Of a stretch of 64,000 nucleotides of DNA, positions 48,040 through 58,274 are shown one piece after another. The DNA comes from Novosphingobium sp. RL4 (GTDB taxonomy: Bacteria > Pseudomonadota > Alphaproteobacteria > Sphingomonadales > Sphingomonadaceae). Positions within the stretch are counted from its first letter, which is position 1; every line of letters starts with the position of its first letter. Made by a program: the position numbers and the translations under genes. The DNA lies in NCBI RefSeq assembly GCF_035658495.1, contig NZ_CP141944.1, positions 62,001 through 126,000 on the forward strand, given 5' to 3'. The notes below the pieces were generated by a model. The model saw only the letters and a program-made list of their open reading frames with translations. It was not told where the DNA came from and did not search any database.

Positions 48040-50790
48040 TCAGGCCGCCACCTCGGTCAGGCTGCCTTCGCTGGCCGCTTCCAGCAGGCGACGTTCGAGC
48101 GCCCTGATGCGGGAGGACGACGTCAGCTTCTCGCCCAGCAGGTCGGTAACGTAGAACGTGTCTGCCGCACGCTCCCCATAAGTGGCGATATGGGCGGAGT
48201 GGACCATGAGCTTCGATTCGAACAACGCATGCGCCAGCCGGTTGAGCAGCGCCGGACGGTCACGGGCGTTGACCTCCACCACGGTGAGGCGGTTGGATGC
48301 CTTGTTGTCCACCAGCACGCGCGGCCGCACCTCGAAAGCGTCGGCCCGCGGCCTGGCATCGGGCCGGGCAACGAGTTGCGGCAGGATCTTGATGCGGTTC
48401 GCCAGCGCGTTCTCGATCGAGGATCGCAGGCGGGCCAGCTGGGTCTCTTCCATGAAGGGCCGGCCCAGCGGGTCCTGAACAAGGAAGTTGTCCACCGCGC
48501 GGCCCGTACGGGTCGTGTGAATGCGTGCGTCGATGATATTGCCGCCAGCCAGATGAATGCCGCCGGCAATGCGGTAGAACAGGCCCGGATGGTCCGAGGC
48601 GATCACGGTCACGAGAGTGGCCCCGCGCGCCGGGTAATACTCGGTCACGATCGAGAGCGGCTCGTCCTTCGAGGCATGGAACTGCGCAAGGTTCTTGGCG
48701 ATGACGTCTTCCGGCTCGGCGATCCAGTAGGCATCGGCAAACTGGCTGCCCAGTTCCTGCACCAGCAGCTCGTTCCGGGGGACACCGGCGGCGACGATGG
48801 CCTTCTTGGCCGCCACACGCTTCTCGCGCCCGAACTCGACATGGCCGAGACGCAGCCTTTCCTCGGCGGCACCGTAAAGTTCGCTGATGAGCTGGCGCTT
48901 CCACGAATTCCACGTTCCCGGCCCCACCGCGCGGATATCGACGATGGTGAGCAGGGTAAGCTGGCGGAGGCGATCCACCGATTGCACCAGCTCGACAAAG
49001 TCGGTGATCGTCTTGGTGTCGGACAAGTCGCGCTTGAAGGCGGTGGCGGACAGCACGAGATGCTGCAGCACGAGCCACGAAACCAGCTCGGTCTCCTCCT
49101 CGTCGAGACCGAAGCGAGGGCAGAGCTTCAACGCGATCTCGGCGCCGAGCTCGGAATGGTCGCCGCCGCGGCCCTTGGCGATATCGTGCATGAGCACCGC
49201 CGCGTAGAGCGCCCGGCGCGAACGGACCTTGTGGATGATCTCGTGAGCAAGGGGGTGGTCCTGCTTCAGTTCCCCCTTCTCGATGCGCGATAGCAGGCCG
49301 ATCGCACGGATCGTATGCTCGTCCACCGTGTAGTGATGGTACATGTCGAACTGCATCTGCGCGTTGACGCGGCCGAATTCGGTGACGAACCGCCCAAACA
49401 CGCCTGCCTCGTTGAAAGAGCGCAGCGCGACTTCCGGGTTGTTGCGGCTGGTGAGCAGTTCCATGAACAGTTCGTTGGCGCGCGGATCGCGGCGCACGTC
49501 GTCACGGATCAGCGCCGCATCGCGCGAGACGAGACGCATGGTCTCGGGATGGATTTCCAGCCCCTCGCGGTCCGCGATGACGAAAATCTCGATCAGGCGC
49601 ACCGGATCGGTCTCGAACCAGTTCTCTCCGGGGACCATGATGCGGCCGCCAAAGACCTTGTAGCCCTTCACCGTGCGAGGGCGTGCCCGGAACCCCGCGA
49701 GCAGACCGCGCGGCTGGCGCTTGGCGAACTGGTCATCAAGCTGCGCAAGGAAGACGCCGGTAAGCGTTCCCACGACTTTCGCCTGAAGGAAGAACATCTG
49801 CATGAACCGCTCGACCGCGCTTTTCCCCGGCCGGTCGGAATAGTTCATCCGCGCCGCCACCTCGCGCTGGAGATCGAAGGTCAGACGGTCCTCGGCCCGG
49901 CGGGTGATCGTGTGGAGGTGGCAGCGCACTGCCCAGAAGAAATTCTCGGCCCGTCGGAAGGCGCGATATTCCTTGTGCGTAAGCAGGCCCACGTCGACGA
50001 GTTCGCTGGGATCGCGCACCTTGTGGATATACTTGCCGATCCAATAGAGCGTGTGCAGGTCGCGCAGGCCGCCCTTGCCCTCTTTCACATTGGGTTCGAC
50101 CACGTAGCGGCTGTCGCCCATCCGCTTGTGACGTTCCTCCCGCTCGGCCAGTTTCTCGACCACGAACTGGCGCTCGGTCCCGGCGACGACATCCTTCCAG
50201 AAGCGCGCGCGCACTTCCTCGTAGAGTTCCTGGTCGCCCCAGACATAGCGCCCCTCCAGCATGGCCGTGCGGATGGTGAGGTCCGACCGGCTCATGCGGA
50301 CCATGTCGTCCACCGAGCGGCTCGAATGGCCGATCTTGAGGCTGAGATCCCAGAGGAAATAGAGCATCGCCTCGATGACCTGCTCGCACCAGGCGGTCTG
50401 CTTGATCGGGGTGAGGAAGGCGAGGTCCACATCGGAATGCGGGGCCATCTCGCCGCGTCCGTAACCACCCACGGCAATGATCGAAAGACGCTCGCCCTTG
50501 GAGCGGTTCATCGCCGGGTAGACGTGAGTGGAAACGTGATCGTGAATCACTCTCAGGAGCTGGTCGACCAGATAGGCCTGCGCCTCGGCAACTTCGTGCC
50601 CGGCGGACGGCTTTTCCACGAGACGTCGTGCAATCTCGGCCCGGCCGTTCTCCAGCGCCTCGCGCAGGAGTTCGACCACCTGCTTGCGCCCCTTGGCGGC
50701 ACCGACTTCGGCAACAACGGCTTCTATGGCCTCGACCAGCGCGCGGCGGTCGATCACGGAACGGGGCGAAGGGATGCGGATCACGCTCAT
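48040..50790 (-). CDS. glnD: [Protein-PII] uridylyltransferase / uridylyl-removing enzyme
   Basis: 916 residues, the normal GlnD length. Domains in order: nucleotidyltransferase (GGYGRGEMAPHSDVDLAFL), GlnE-like linker, HD phosphohydrolase (YAAVLMHDIAKGRGGDHSELGAEIA), and two C-terminal ACT domains (LVTVIASDHPGLFYRIAGGIHLAGGNIIDARI; VVEVNARDRPALLNRLAHALFES). It senses glutamine through the ACT domains and modifies PII, tuning nitrogen assimilation. Divergent from lgt; ends at the shared terminator. The conserved GGR-like tail is not visible. High confidence. Confidence 0.97.
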   Translation of the reverse strand: MSVIRIPSPRSVIDRRALVEAIEAVVAEVGAAKGRKQVVELLREALENGRAEIARRLVEKPSAGHEVAEAQAYLVDQLLRVIHDHVSTHVYPAMNRSKGERLSIIAVGGYGRGEMAPHSDVDLAFLTPIKQTAWCEQVIEAMLYFLWDLSLKIGHSSRSVDDMVRMSRSDLTIRTAMLEGRYVWGDQELYEEVRARFWKDVVAGTERQFVVEKLAEREERHKRMGDSRYVVEPNVKEGKGGLRDLHTLYWIGKYIHKVRDPSELVDVGLLTHKEYRAFRRAENFFWAVRCHLHTITRRAEDRLTFDLQREVAARMNYSDRPGKSAVERFMQMFFLQAKVVGTLTGVFLAQLDDQFAKRQPRGLLAGFRARPRTVKGYKVFGGRIMVPGENWFETDPVRLIEIFVIADREGLEIHPETMRLVSRDAALIRDDVRRDPRANELFMELLTSRNNPEVALRSFNEAGVFGRFVTEFGRVNAQMQFDMYHHYTVDEHTIRAIGLLSRIEKGELKQDHPLAHEIIHKVRSRRALYAAVLMHDIAKGRGGDHSELGAEIALKLCPRFGLDEEETELVSWLVLQHLVLSATAFKRDLSDTKTITDFVELVQSVDRLRQLTLLTIVDIRAVGPGTWNSWKRQLISELYGAAEERLRLGHVEFGREKRVAAKKAIVAAGVPRNELLVQELGSQFADAYWIAEPEDVIAKNLAQFHASKDEPLSIVTEYYPARGATLVTVIASDHPGLFYRIAGGIHLAGGNIIDARIHTTRTGRAVDNFLVQDPLGRPFMEETQLARLRSSIENALANRIKILPQLVARPDARPRADAFEVRPRVLVDNKASNRLTVVEVNARDRPALLNRLAHALFESKLMVHSAHIATYGERAADTFYVTDLLGEKLTSSSRIRALERRLLEAASEGSLTEVAA

Positions 50791-50975
50791 GTCGGGTGAT
50801 ATCTAGACATTCAAGAGCTTGAGGGGAACAACATCCGCACGCTCGGCCTGCCGATTTTGGGTGGAGGGCCGAAATCCGGCCTACCATCGCCCCCCCGGCT
50901 ATGCCAGAAGGCCCCGGCAACGCACCGTCGGCGCCGCTCCGGCCCGATGGCAAGACGAGATACGAGGTCGAGCAC

Positions 50976-51875
50976 TTGTCCCTGACAGCACTTGCCGCAA
51001 CCGCCGCCGCAGAAGCGCACCAGCCGATCTATTGGGTCAACCTGGGCCTCAAGAACTATCTTTTCCGGATCGGCAGCTTCGAACTGCGCTGGTACTCGCT
51101 AGCCTATCTGGCGGGCATCATGCTCGGCTACTGGCACCTGTCGCGGATGATCAAGGCCCCCGGCGCGCCGCTCGCGCAGCGCCATGCCGACGACCTGTTC
51201 TTCTACTGCACGATCGGCATCATCCTGGGCGGGCGCCTCGGCTACGCCACGTTCTATACGGGCGGCGACACCGGCATTCCCAGCCTCTGGTCGGACCCGG
51301 GCGCGCTGGTCTCGCTCTGGCACGGCGGCATGAGCTTCCATGGCGGACTGATCGGCGTGCTGTTGGCCATGGCGTGGGTTTCCTGGCGCGGCCAGCTCGA
51401 TTTCCTGCGGGTGGCGGACTACATTTCGGTCTGCGTGCCCTTCGGCATGATGTTCGGCCGCCTCGCGAATTTCGTGAACGGCGAACTCTGGGGCCGCGTC
51501 GTCACCGATCCCAACCTGCCCTGGGCCATGGTCTTCCCCGACGCCGGGCCGCTGCCGCGCCACCCCAGCCAGCTTTATGAAGCCGGGCTCGAGGGCCTGC
51601 TGATGATCGTCATCATGCTCACGCTGTTCTGGAAGACCCGCGCGCGGTTCCGTCCAGGCCTGCTGGTCGGCGTCTTCACCACCGGCATCGCCTGTGCGCG
51701 CTTCACCGTGGAATTCTTCCGCCAGCCCGACGCCCAACTCCAGGACTTCGCCTCCCGCACCGGCCTGTCGATGGGCCAGTGGCTGACGATCCCGTTGATC
51801 CTGCTGGGCCTCGCGCTGGTCGCCCGCGCACTGACCAAGCCGGCGCTGGCGGCAGTTCGCCCGGTCACCGCCTGA
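50976..51875 (+). CDS. lgt: Prolipoprotein diacylglyceryl transferase
   Basis: 299 residues from TTG 50976, which has GAGG eight bases upstream and places the family N-terminus (LTALAATAAAEAHQPIYWVNLGLKNY) right after the start; an in-frame ATG at 50901 would add 25 unlike residues. Signature parts: RWYSLAYLAGIMLGYWHLSR, ILGGRLGYATFY, HGGMSFHGGLIG, PFGMMFGRLANFVNGELWGR and RHPSQLYEAGLEG. Seven hydrophobic segments. It attaches diacylglycerol to lipobox cysteines, the first lipoprotein step. The methyltransferase gene follows after 25 bp. Confidence 0.94.
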   Translation: MSLTALAATAAAEAHQPIYWVNLGLKNYLFRIGSFELRWYSLAYLAGIMLGYWHLSRMIKAPGAPLAQRHADDLFFYCTIGIILGGRLGYATFYTGGDTGIPSLWSDPGALVSLWHGGMSFHGGLIGVLLAMAWVSWRGQLDFLRVADYISVCVPFGMMFGRLANFVNGELWGRVVTDPNLPWAMVFPDAGPLPRHPSQLYEAGLEGLLMIVIMLTLFWKTRARFRPGLLVGVFTTGIACARFTVEFFRQPDAQLQDFASRTGLSMGQWLTIPLILLGLALVARALTKPALAAVRPVTA

Positions 51876-51900
51876 TCCCCGCCGGCCAGGCCGCCCGACG

Positions 51901-52956
51901 ATGACCAAAGCGAATGCCGAGCCGCTCACCACGATCTTCCGGCGGCTGATCGGCAGCTACGGGCCGATCTCGCTGCTGCACTACATGGGCGAATCGAACG
52001 CCCGCTACTATGCCGACAAGGATCCTCTCGGCAGCGCGGGCGACTTCATCACCGCGCCCGAGATCAGCCAGATGTTCGGCGAACTGATCGGCCTGTGGCT
52101 GGCGGACATCTGGATGCGCGCGGGCAGCCCGGTTCCCGTCCACTACGTGGAACTCGGCCCCGGGCGCGGCACCCTGGCGCGCGACGCGCTGCGCACGATG
52201 AAACGGGTCGGCCTGGAACCGCAGGTCCACTTCGTTGAAAGCTCGAACGCCCTGAAAGCACTTCAGGCCGAGGCCGTGCCGGATGCGCAGTGGCATCACG
52301 ACCTCGCCAGCGTGCCCACCGATGCGCCGCTGCTGCTGGTAGGAAACGAATTCCTCGACGCGCTGCCGGTTCGACAACTGGTGAAAACGGCAGAAGGCTG
52401 GCGCGAACGCATGGTCGACTGGGGGGAAGATCGCTTCCGTCCCGTCGCCGGGGACAAGCCGATGGACGCTGCCGTGCCGGACGCGCTCAAACCGGCGGAC
52501 GAAGGCACCCTGATCGAGACTTGCCCGGGCGCGGCCGCCGTCATGCACGAGATTGCCACGCGCATGGCCGCGCAGGGCGGAGCCGCCCTGCTGATAGATT
52601 ATGGCTATGCCGAGCCCTGCACCGGCTCCACGCTTCAGGCGCTCCACGCGCATACCAAGGTCGATCCCTTCGCCATGCCCGGCGAGGCCGACCTTACCTG
52701 CCTCGTCGATTTCACGATCCTTGCCGACATTGCCCGAAATGAAGGTGCGACCTGGCTCGGAACGGTGACGCAGGGCGATTTCCTGCGTGCGCTGGGGATC
52801 GAGACGCGCGCCGCCAACCTGTCATCCGCTGCACCGCAACACGCAGAGACTATCCGGCGGGCCACGGATCGGCTTATCAGGGATGACGAGATGGGAACCC
52901 TGTTCAAGGTCATGGGCGTGACCGGGCCGGACTGGCCGCAAGGCGCAGGGTTCTGA
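51901..52956 (+). CDS. SAM-dependent methyltransferase, NDUFAF7/MidA family
   Basis: 351 residues. The SAM site is HYVELGPGRGTLARDAL, and DFITAPEISQMFGELIGLWLADIW plus VGNEFLDALPVRQLV are typical of the family. The human homologue NDUFAF7 methylates an arginine of complex I subunit NDUFS2 during assembly; alphaproteobacterial members may do the same for NuoD. It follows lgt by 25 bp and precedes a DUF2306 gene by 22 bp, so a three-gene transcript is likely. Together with the zf-CHCC gene it is the second complex I-related factor in the window, though no nuo gene is present. Confidence 0.92.
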   Translation: MTKANAEPLTTIFRRLIGSYGPISLLHYMGESNARYYADKDPLGSAGDFITAPEISQMFGELIGLWLADIWMRAGSPVPVHYVELGPGRGTLARDALRTMKRVGLEPQVHFVESSNALKALQAEAVPDAQWHHDLASVPTDAPLLLVGNEFLDALPVRQLVKTAEGWRERMVDWGEDRFRPVAGDKPMDAAVPDALKPADEGTLIETCPGAAAVMHEIATRMAAQGGAALLIDYGYAEPCTGSTLQALHAHTKVDPFAMPGEADLTCLVDFTILADIARNEGATWLGTVTQGDFLRALGIETRAANLSSAAPQHAETIRRATDRLIRDDEMGTLFKVMGVTGPDWPQGAGF

Positions 52957-52978
52957 CCGGACCGGACAGGGGACGAGC

Positions 52979-53524
52979 ATGAACGAAGCGACGGCAGGGG
53001 TAGTTCAGGAAGTGGATAGGCAAAAGGTAAAGGGCGTGAGCGTGCAGGACCTGCGCGGCCCCGACCGGCTGGAACGGGCGCTGGGCGCTCTGGCGCTGGT
53101 CATGCTCGGCTTCATCTGCGTGGCGATCCTGCGCGGGATGCCGCAGTGGCCGCTCATTCCGGCGGTCATCTGGATACATCTCGCCACGATCCTCGTTGCG
53201 CTGGTGCTGACGCCCGTGCTGCTCTGGCGGCGGCGCGGCGACGGGCGGCACCGCGTGATCGGCTATATCTGGTCCGCCGCCATGATGCTGACCGCGCTCG
53301 ACAGCTTTTTCGTGCATGTCGGCAAGCCCGGCCACTTCAGCCTGATCCATATCCTTTCGGTGTTCACGCTCATCATGGTCCCGGTGCTGGTCCTCGCCGC
53401 GCGTCGCCATAATGTCACCCGGCACCGCCGCACCGTGCGCGGCCTCATCACCGGCGCCCTGTTGATCGCGGGCTTCTTCACCTTTCCGTTCGACCGCCTG
53501 CTGGGACACTGGCTGTTCGGCTGA
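52979..53524 (+). CDS. DUF2306 membrane protein
   Basis: 181 residues with about four membrane helices from residue 35 on (ALGALALVMLGFICVAILRG, PAVIWIHLATILVALVLTPVL, VIGYIWSAAMMLTALDSFFV, HILSVFTLIMVPVLVLA). The arrangement with conserved His residues at helix ends resembles DUF2306 proteins, which may bind heme, though that is unproven. The polar first 30 residues are unusual. It lies 22 bp after the methyltransferase gene. Confidence 0.8.
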   Translation: MNEATAGVVQEVDRQKVKGVSVQDLRGPDRLERALGALALVMLGFICVAILRGMPQWPLIPAVIWIHLATILVALVLTPVLLWRRRGDGRHRVIGYIWSAAMMLTALDSFFVHVGKPGHFSLIHILSVFTLIMVPVLVLAARRHNVTRHRRTVRGLITGALLIAGFFTFPFDRLLGHWLFG

Positions 53525-53611
53525 TCGATATCACGGCATCCGGCGCTTGAAACGCGGCGCGCCTGGCCCCAACTGTTGCGGTGCAACATCCCCATGCGCA
53601 GGACCCTGCCC

Positions 53612-54784
53612 ATGAACGCCCGCAGAACTACCGATTTCAACGACAAGCTCGGCTGCGACCAGTCGGTTCTGGTGCTGCAGGGCGGCGGCGCGCTGGGAGC
53701 GTACCAGGCCGGTGTGTACGAGGCTCTTGCCGACGAAGGCCATGCGCCGGATTGGGTCGCCGGCATCTCCATCGGTGCGATCAATGCCGCGATCATCGCC
53801 GGCAACGCACCGGAAGACCGCGTGCCGCAGCTTCGGACATTCTGGGAGGGGCTGAGCAACGAGCTGCTCTACAAGCTGGATATCGGCAACGGGTTCGCCC
53901 GCCGCGCCTTCAACGAGGTTTCGGCTGGATGGGCGGCCACTTTCGGCGTGCCCGGCTTCTTCACCCCGCGCCTGCCCACACCGCTGCCCGAGTGGCCCGC
54001 AGAACTGGACCGCCTCAGCTTCTACGATACCGCGCCGCTGCGCCAGACCTTGCTTGATCGGGTCGATTTCGAACGGATCAACCGGGCGGAAACCCGCTTT
54101 TCGGTAGGGGCGGTCAACATGATGACCGGCAACTTCGCCTATTTCGACAATAGCAGCGATCGCAGGATCGGCCCCGAGCATATCATGGCCAGTGGCGCAC
54201 TGCCGCCCGGCTTTCCGCCGGTGGAGATCGACGGCGAATGGTACTGGGACGGAGGCCTGGTCTCCAACACGCCGCTGCAGTACGTGCTCGACAATCGCAG
54301 CCCCTGCGAGATGACGGTGTTCCAGGTAGACCTCTTCCCATCGCGCGGGTCGGTTCCGCGAACGATGGCCGATATCGCCCAGCGCGAGAAGGACATCCGC
54401 TTTTCCAGCCGCACGCGTCTCAACACGGACCTCTCGAAGCAACTCCAGGAAATGCGCGCCGCGGCTCAGCGGCTTGCCCACAGGCTGCCCGAGGAACTGC
54501 GCGACGATCCTGACCTGCACCGACTGCTCGGCTGCCGCCCTGCCGGCGCGGTGGCGGTGATGCACCTCATCAACCGCCCCCGCGGGTACGAGACGATGTC
54601 CAAGGACTACGAATTCTCGCGCATGACCGTAACCGAGCATTGGGAAGCCGGAAAGGCCGACGCCCAATTCTCGCTGGAGCACCCCGAGTGGACGAGGCGG
54701 CATCTCAAGCCTGACGAAATCATGACGTTCGACCTTGCGGACAAAGCCCCGCACCGGATCGGACAACCAGGAGTAGGTGAATGA
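53612..54784 (+). CDS. Patatin-like phospholipase with DUF3734 domain
   Basis: 390 residues. The oxyanion loop is [16 protein letters not shown], the nucleophile elbow GISIG has S53, and the dyad Asp is D213 in [12 protein letters not shown]. The C-terminal DUF3734 region ends about 30 residues before the stop. Patatin-DUF3734 proteins next to 3-hydroxybutyrate dehydrogenase are common in organisms making polyhydroxybutyrate, so it may act on PHB or related esters. ATG 53612 has AGGA eight bases upstream and is preferred over ATG 53594. The stop overlaps the next start by ATGA. Confidence 0.92.
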   Translation: MNARRTTDFNDKLGCDQSVLVLQGGGALGAYQAGVYEALADEGHAPDWVAGISIGAINAAIIAGNAPEDRVPQLRTFWEGLSNELLYKLDIGNGFARRAFNEVSAGWAATFGVPGFFTPRLPTPLPEWPAELDRLSFYDTAPLRQTLLDRVDFERINRAETRFSVGAVNMMTGNFAYFDNSSDRRIGPEHIMASGALPPGFPPVEIDGEWYWDGGLVSNTPLQYVLDNRSPCEMTVFQVDLFPSRGSVPRTMADIAQREKDIRFSSRTRLNTDLSKQLQEMRAAAQRLAHRLPEELRDDPDLHRLLGCRPAGAVAVMHLINRPRGYETMSKDYEFSRMTVTEHWEAGKADAQFSLEHPEWTRRHLKPDEIMTFDLADKAPHRIGQPGVGE

Positions 54785-55563
54785 AACTGAAGGACAAGGC
54801 CTGCATCGTCACCGGCGCCGCCAGCGGCATCGGCAACGCCATCGCCCACAAGTACGCCTCCGAAGGCGGCAAAGTGGCAATCGCCGACCTCAACATCGAT
54901 GCCGCGCAGAAAGCCGCCGACGAGATCAAGGCCCGGTACGGCACCGAGACCCTCGCCGTCGCCATGGACGTGACCAGCGAGGATCAGGTGAACGCGGGCG
55001 TCGCCGCCGTGGTGGAAGCCTGGGGTACGGTGGACGTGCTCGTTTCCAATGCCGGCATCCAGATCGTCAACCCTGTCGACCAGTTCGCCTTCTCCGACTG
55101 GAAGAAGATGCTTGCCATCCATCTGGACGGCGCCTTCCTCACCTCCAAGGCCGTGCTGCCGCACATGTACGCGCAGAAGTCCGGCTCGATCATCTTCATG
55201 GGCTCGGTCCATTCGAAGGAAGCGAGCCCGCTCAAGTCCGCCTACGTCACCGCCAAGCACGGACTGCTCGGCCTTGCCCGCGTGGTCGCCAAGGAAGGCG
55301 GCAGGAAGGGCGTCCGCTCAAACGTGATCTGCCCCGGCTTCGTCCGCACCCCGCTGGTGGACAAGCAGATCCCGGAACAGGCCAAGGAACTCGGCATCTC
55401 CGAGGACGAAGTGATCAGCAAGGTGATGCTCGGCCAAACCGTGGACGGCGAATTCACCACCGTTGACGATATCGCCGAAGTGGCGCTGTTCTTCGCGGGC
55501 TTCCAGACGAATGCGCTTACCGGGCAGTCCCTGGTGGCCAGCCACGGATGGTTCATGGAATAA
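54781..55563 (+). CDS. bdhA: 3-hydroxybutyrate dehydrogenase
   Basis: 260 residues of SDR type. [12 protein letters not shown] for NAD binding, an acidic residue after strand 2 (IADLNIDAA), [28 protein letters not shown] (Ser, Tyr, Lys) and a C-terminus ending ASHGWFME match 3-hydroxybutyrate dehydrogenases. It interconverts (R)-3-hydroxybutyrate and acetoacetate. Overlap with the patatin gene (ATGA) implies translational coupling of the two steps of polymer or ester breakdown. It is followed by a hairpin shared with gltX. Confidence 0.93.
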   Translation: MKLKDKACIVTGAASGIGNAIAHKYASEGGKVAIADLNIDAAQKAADEIKARYGTETLAVAMDVTSEDQVNAGVAAVVEAWGTVDVLVSNAGIQIVNPVDQFAFSDWKKMLAIHLDGAFLTSKAVLPHMYAQKSGSIIFMGSVHSKEASPLKSAYVTAKHGLLGLARVVAKEGGRKGVRSNVICPGFVRTPLVDKQIPEQAKELGISEDEVISKVMLGQTVDGEFTTVDDIAEVALFFAGFQTNALTGQSLVASHGWFME

Positions 55564-55591
55564 GGACGCGGGGATTCCGGTCCGATATTCC

Positions 55592-55622
55592 GGGAGGCTG
55601 GGCATCTGCTGCCCGGCCTCCC
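55592..55622. terminator. Hairpin between convergent bdhA and gltX
   Basis: GGGAGGCTGGGCA (55592-55604) pairs with TGCCCGGCCTCCC (55610-55622) through a 5-base loop, one mismatch. It lies 28 bp past bdhA and 6 bp past gltX. Confidence 0.7.
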
Positions 55623-55628
55623 CCTTGC

Positions 55629-56963
55629 TCAGCCAGCGGCGATCTTCAGCCGCGCCAGAGCCTCATCGCGCCCGATCAGCGGCAGCAGCGCGCCCATGTC
55701 CGGCCCATGCTCCATGGCCGTCAACGCCAGACGCAGCGGCAGGAACAACGCCTTGCCCTTGCGCCCCGTCGCGTCCTTGAGCGCGCCGGTCAGCATCTTC
55801 CACACGCCCTCGCTCCACTCGATCCCCGCCAGAACCTTGCCTGCCTGTGCCAGGAAAGCCCGGTCTTCTTCCGAAAGCTCGGGCGCTTCGATGGGGCCGA
55901 TGACCACCTTCCACCAGTCATGCACCTCGTGAACATGTGCGAGGTTGGGGCGCACCGTCTCCCATGCCCCGGCGTCCATCTCCTCGGGCAGGCGCGCGGA
56001 CACCGCCTCGAATGGCAGCGCATGAACGATCGCCGCGTTGACACGCTCCAGTTCCGCCTCGTCGAAACGGGCGGGCGCACGGCCGAAACGGGAAAGGTCG
56101 AACGCCGCTGCGAGGGCCTCGGCGTCCAGCGAGGGATCTACCGGATCGCTCGTGCCGAGCCGCGCGAGCAGCGCAACGACCGCCTGCGGCTCGATACCGA
56201 CCTCACGAAAATGCGCGACGCCCAGCGAGCCGAGACGCTTGGACAGCTTGCCCTCGGCGCCGACCAGCAGCGCCTCGTGCGCAAAGGCCGGGACCGGCGC
56301 GCCGAGTGCGGTGAACATCTGGACCTGCGCCGCGGTGTTGGAAACGTGGTCCTCACCGCGCAGGATCCGGGTCACGCCCATGTCCACATCGTCGATGGCG
56401 GAAGGCAGCATGTAGAGCCAGGAACCATCGGCGCGGCGAATCACCGGATCGCTGATCTGCGCGGGATCGAATTTCTGGGCGCCGCGAATCCCGTCTTCCC
56501 ACTCGATCGGTTCGTCATGATCGAGCAGGAAGCGCCAGTGCGGCAGATCCCCCGCAGCGATCCTCGCGGCCTTTTCCTTTTCCGGCAGCCTGAGCGCGCC
56601 GCGATCGTAGATCGGCGGTAGCCCACGGCCGAGCAGGACCTTGCGCTTCAGTTCCAGTTCCTGCGGCGTCTCCCAGCAGGGATAGACGCGCCCGGCAGCC
56701 TTCAGCCGCTCGAACTCGCGCTCGTACAGGGCAACGCGAGCAGACTGGCGCTCCTCCCCGCTCCACGCGATACCGAGCCAGGCGAGATCGGCGCGGATGC
56801 CGTCTACATATTCCTCTTTCGAACGCGCCGCGTCGGTATCGTCGATACGCAGAAGGAAGCGTCCACCCGCCTGCTTCGCGAGCAGCCAGTTGTGCAGTGC
56901 CGTGCGGATGTTGCCGACGTGGAGGTGCCCGGTGGGCGAAGGAGCGAAGCGGGTAACGGTCAT
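55629..56963 (-). CDS. gltX: Glutamate--tRNA ligase
   Basis: 444 residues. Class I motifs: PSPTGHLHVGNIRTALHNWL (HIGH equivalent) and KLSKRLGSLG (KMSKS). The anticodon-binding cage is shorter than in 480-residue forms, typical of one of the two GluRS paralogues of alphaproteobacteria, so this copy may charge either tRNA-Glu or non-discriminatingly tRNA-Gln. ATG 56963 starts MTVTRFAPSPTG, the family N-terminus; ATG 56999 adds an unlike extension. It starts 32 bp after the BenE-family stop, on the same strand. Confidence 0.94.
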   Translation of the reverse strand: MTVTRFAPSPTGHLHVGNIRTALHNWLLAKQAGGRFLLRIDDTDAARSKEEYVDGIRADLAWLGIAWSGEERQSARVALYEREFERLKAAGRVYPCWETPQELELKRKVLLGRGLPPIYDRGALRLPEKEKAARIAAGDLPHWRFLLDHDEPIEWEDGIRGAQKFDPAQISDPVIRRADGSWLYMLPSAIDDVDMGVTRILRGEDHVSNTAAQVQMFTALGAPVPAFAHEALLVGAEGKLSKRLGSLGVAHFREVGIEPQAVVALLARLGTSDPVDPSLDAEALAAAFDLSRFGRAPARFDEAELERVNAAIVHALPFEAVSARLPEEMDAGAWETVRPNLAHVHEVHDWWKVVIGPIEAPELSEEDRAFLAQAGKVLAGIEWSEGVWKMLTGALKDATGRKGKALFLPLRLALTAMEHGPDMGALLPLIGRDEALARLKIAAG

Positions 56964-56995
56964 GTCCCGCGCGTTACGGCGGGCGCGCTCCGCCG

Positions 56996-58165
56996 TCAAA
57001 CGCGGCGCGCGAACATGGCCTTGGCGGCCAGCGCCGCGAACCCCGCCAGCAGGCCCCAGAAAGCGGAGCCGATGCCAAGGACCGAAACCCCGGAGGCGGT
57101 CGCGGCGAAAGTCAGGATCGCGGCGTCCCGTTCGGTTTTCTCGACCAGCATGTGCTCAACCGCGCCCGAAAGCGGCGCGATGAGCGCTATGCCTGTGAAG
57201 GCGGCGATGGAGGTCCGGGGCATTGTGAGGAAGAACTGCACCAACGGGGCCGAGAACAGGGCCAACGCCAGGTAGAAGCCGGCATAGATAAGGCCGACCA
57301 TCCAGCGGCGCCCCTGGTCGGGGTGCGCATCCGAACTGGTGCAGATCGCCGCCGTGATCGCCGCGAGGTTGACCCCGTGCGCTCCGAAGGGCGCCAGCAC
57401 CATCGTAGCCAGTCCTGTCCCCAGCAGCAGCGGTTGCGGCCTGGGCGTGTAGCCCGCCGTCCGCAGCACGACGAGACCGGGCAGGTTCTGCGATACCAGC
57501 GTCACAAGGAACAGCGGCACGCCGATGCTGACCACCGCCTTGATATCGAAGGCCGGGGTTACCGGCTCCATCCCGCCGAGCAGCGATCCGGGTTCGAAAC
57601 CCGCCACATCCCCGCGCGCCAGCACGATGGCGACGCCGGAAACCAGCACCAGCAACAGCGCGTAGAGCGGAAACCTCTGCCGGGCGATCACGAAGACCAC
57701 CAGCAGGACCACGACCAGCAACGCGTCGGTTTCCAGCGTCCGGAAAAGCTGGAGGCAGAACGGCAGAAGCACCCCCGCGAGCATCGCCGAGGCGACCGAG
57801 GCCGGTATCCGCGCCGCCAGTCGCCCGAGTGCGGGAACCAGGCCGAGCAGGCACATCAGGCCCGCCGCGGCAACGAACGCGCCTGTCGCCACCGGCCATG
57901 CAACGGCCCCGTCACTCGCGGCCAGCAGTGCCGCGCCGGGCGTCGACCAGGCGAGCACCACCGGCATGCGCATCCACAGCGAGAGAATCGCCCCCGCCAC
58001 GGCAATGCCGAGGCACAGGGCCGTGACTGCCGAACCGACCTGCCCGCCGTTGGCCCCGAGCGCCTGCATGGCCTGGACCACGAGAGCGACGGTTCCGCCG
58101 AACCCGATCAGGGCGGCGACAAGGGCGGAAGTCCAGGATGCGAGCGGCGGCAGTCGGGAAATCAT
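56996..58165 (-). CDS. BenE family benzoate/H+ symporter-like transporter
   Basis: 389 residues with 11-12 hydrophobic segments. ALIGFGGTVALVVQAMQALGA, SLWMRMPVVLAWSTPGAALLAAS and LAPFGAHGVNLAAITAAICTSSDAHPD are BenE features; the last is the conserved loop with the STPG and HP elements. Known members import benzoate, but no aromatic-ring gene is adjacent here, so other substrates are possible. ATG 58165 was chosen because the extension to 58393 is a shadow of the YbaY gene. Its stop precedes the gltX start by 32 bp. Confidence 0.88.
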   Translation of the reverse strand: MISRLPPLASWTSALVAALIGFGGTVALVVQAMQALGANGGQVGSAVTALCLGIAVAGAILSLWMRMPVVLAWSTPGAALLAASDGAVAWPVATGAFVAAAGLMCLLGLVPALGRLAARIPASVASAMLAGVLLPFCLQLFRTLETDALLVVVLLVVFVIARQRFPLYALLLVLVSGVAIVLARGDVAGFEPGSLLGGMEPVTPAFDIKAVVSIGVPLFLVTLVSQNLPGLVVLRTAGYTPRPQPLLLGTGLATMVLAPFGAHGVNLAAITAAICTSSDAHPDQGRRWMVGLIYAGFYLALALFSAPLVQFFLTMPRTSIAAFTGIALIAPLSGAVEHMLVEKTERDAAILTFAATASGVSVLGIGSAFWGLLAGFAALAAKAMFARRV

Positions 58166-58274
58166 TTTCGCGCTATGGCAGGTTTGCCGTGGAAGGAAAG
58201 ACGCCTCGCCCTGCCCGAGGTTTACCTCGCCGTCCCCCTCGGGCAAGCTTTCGGAACTGGATAGGAGGATCGAC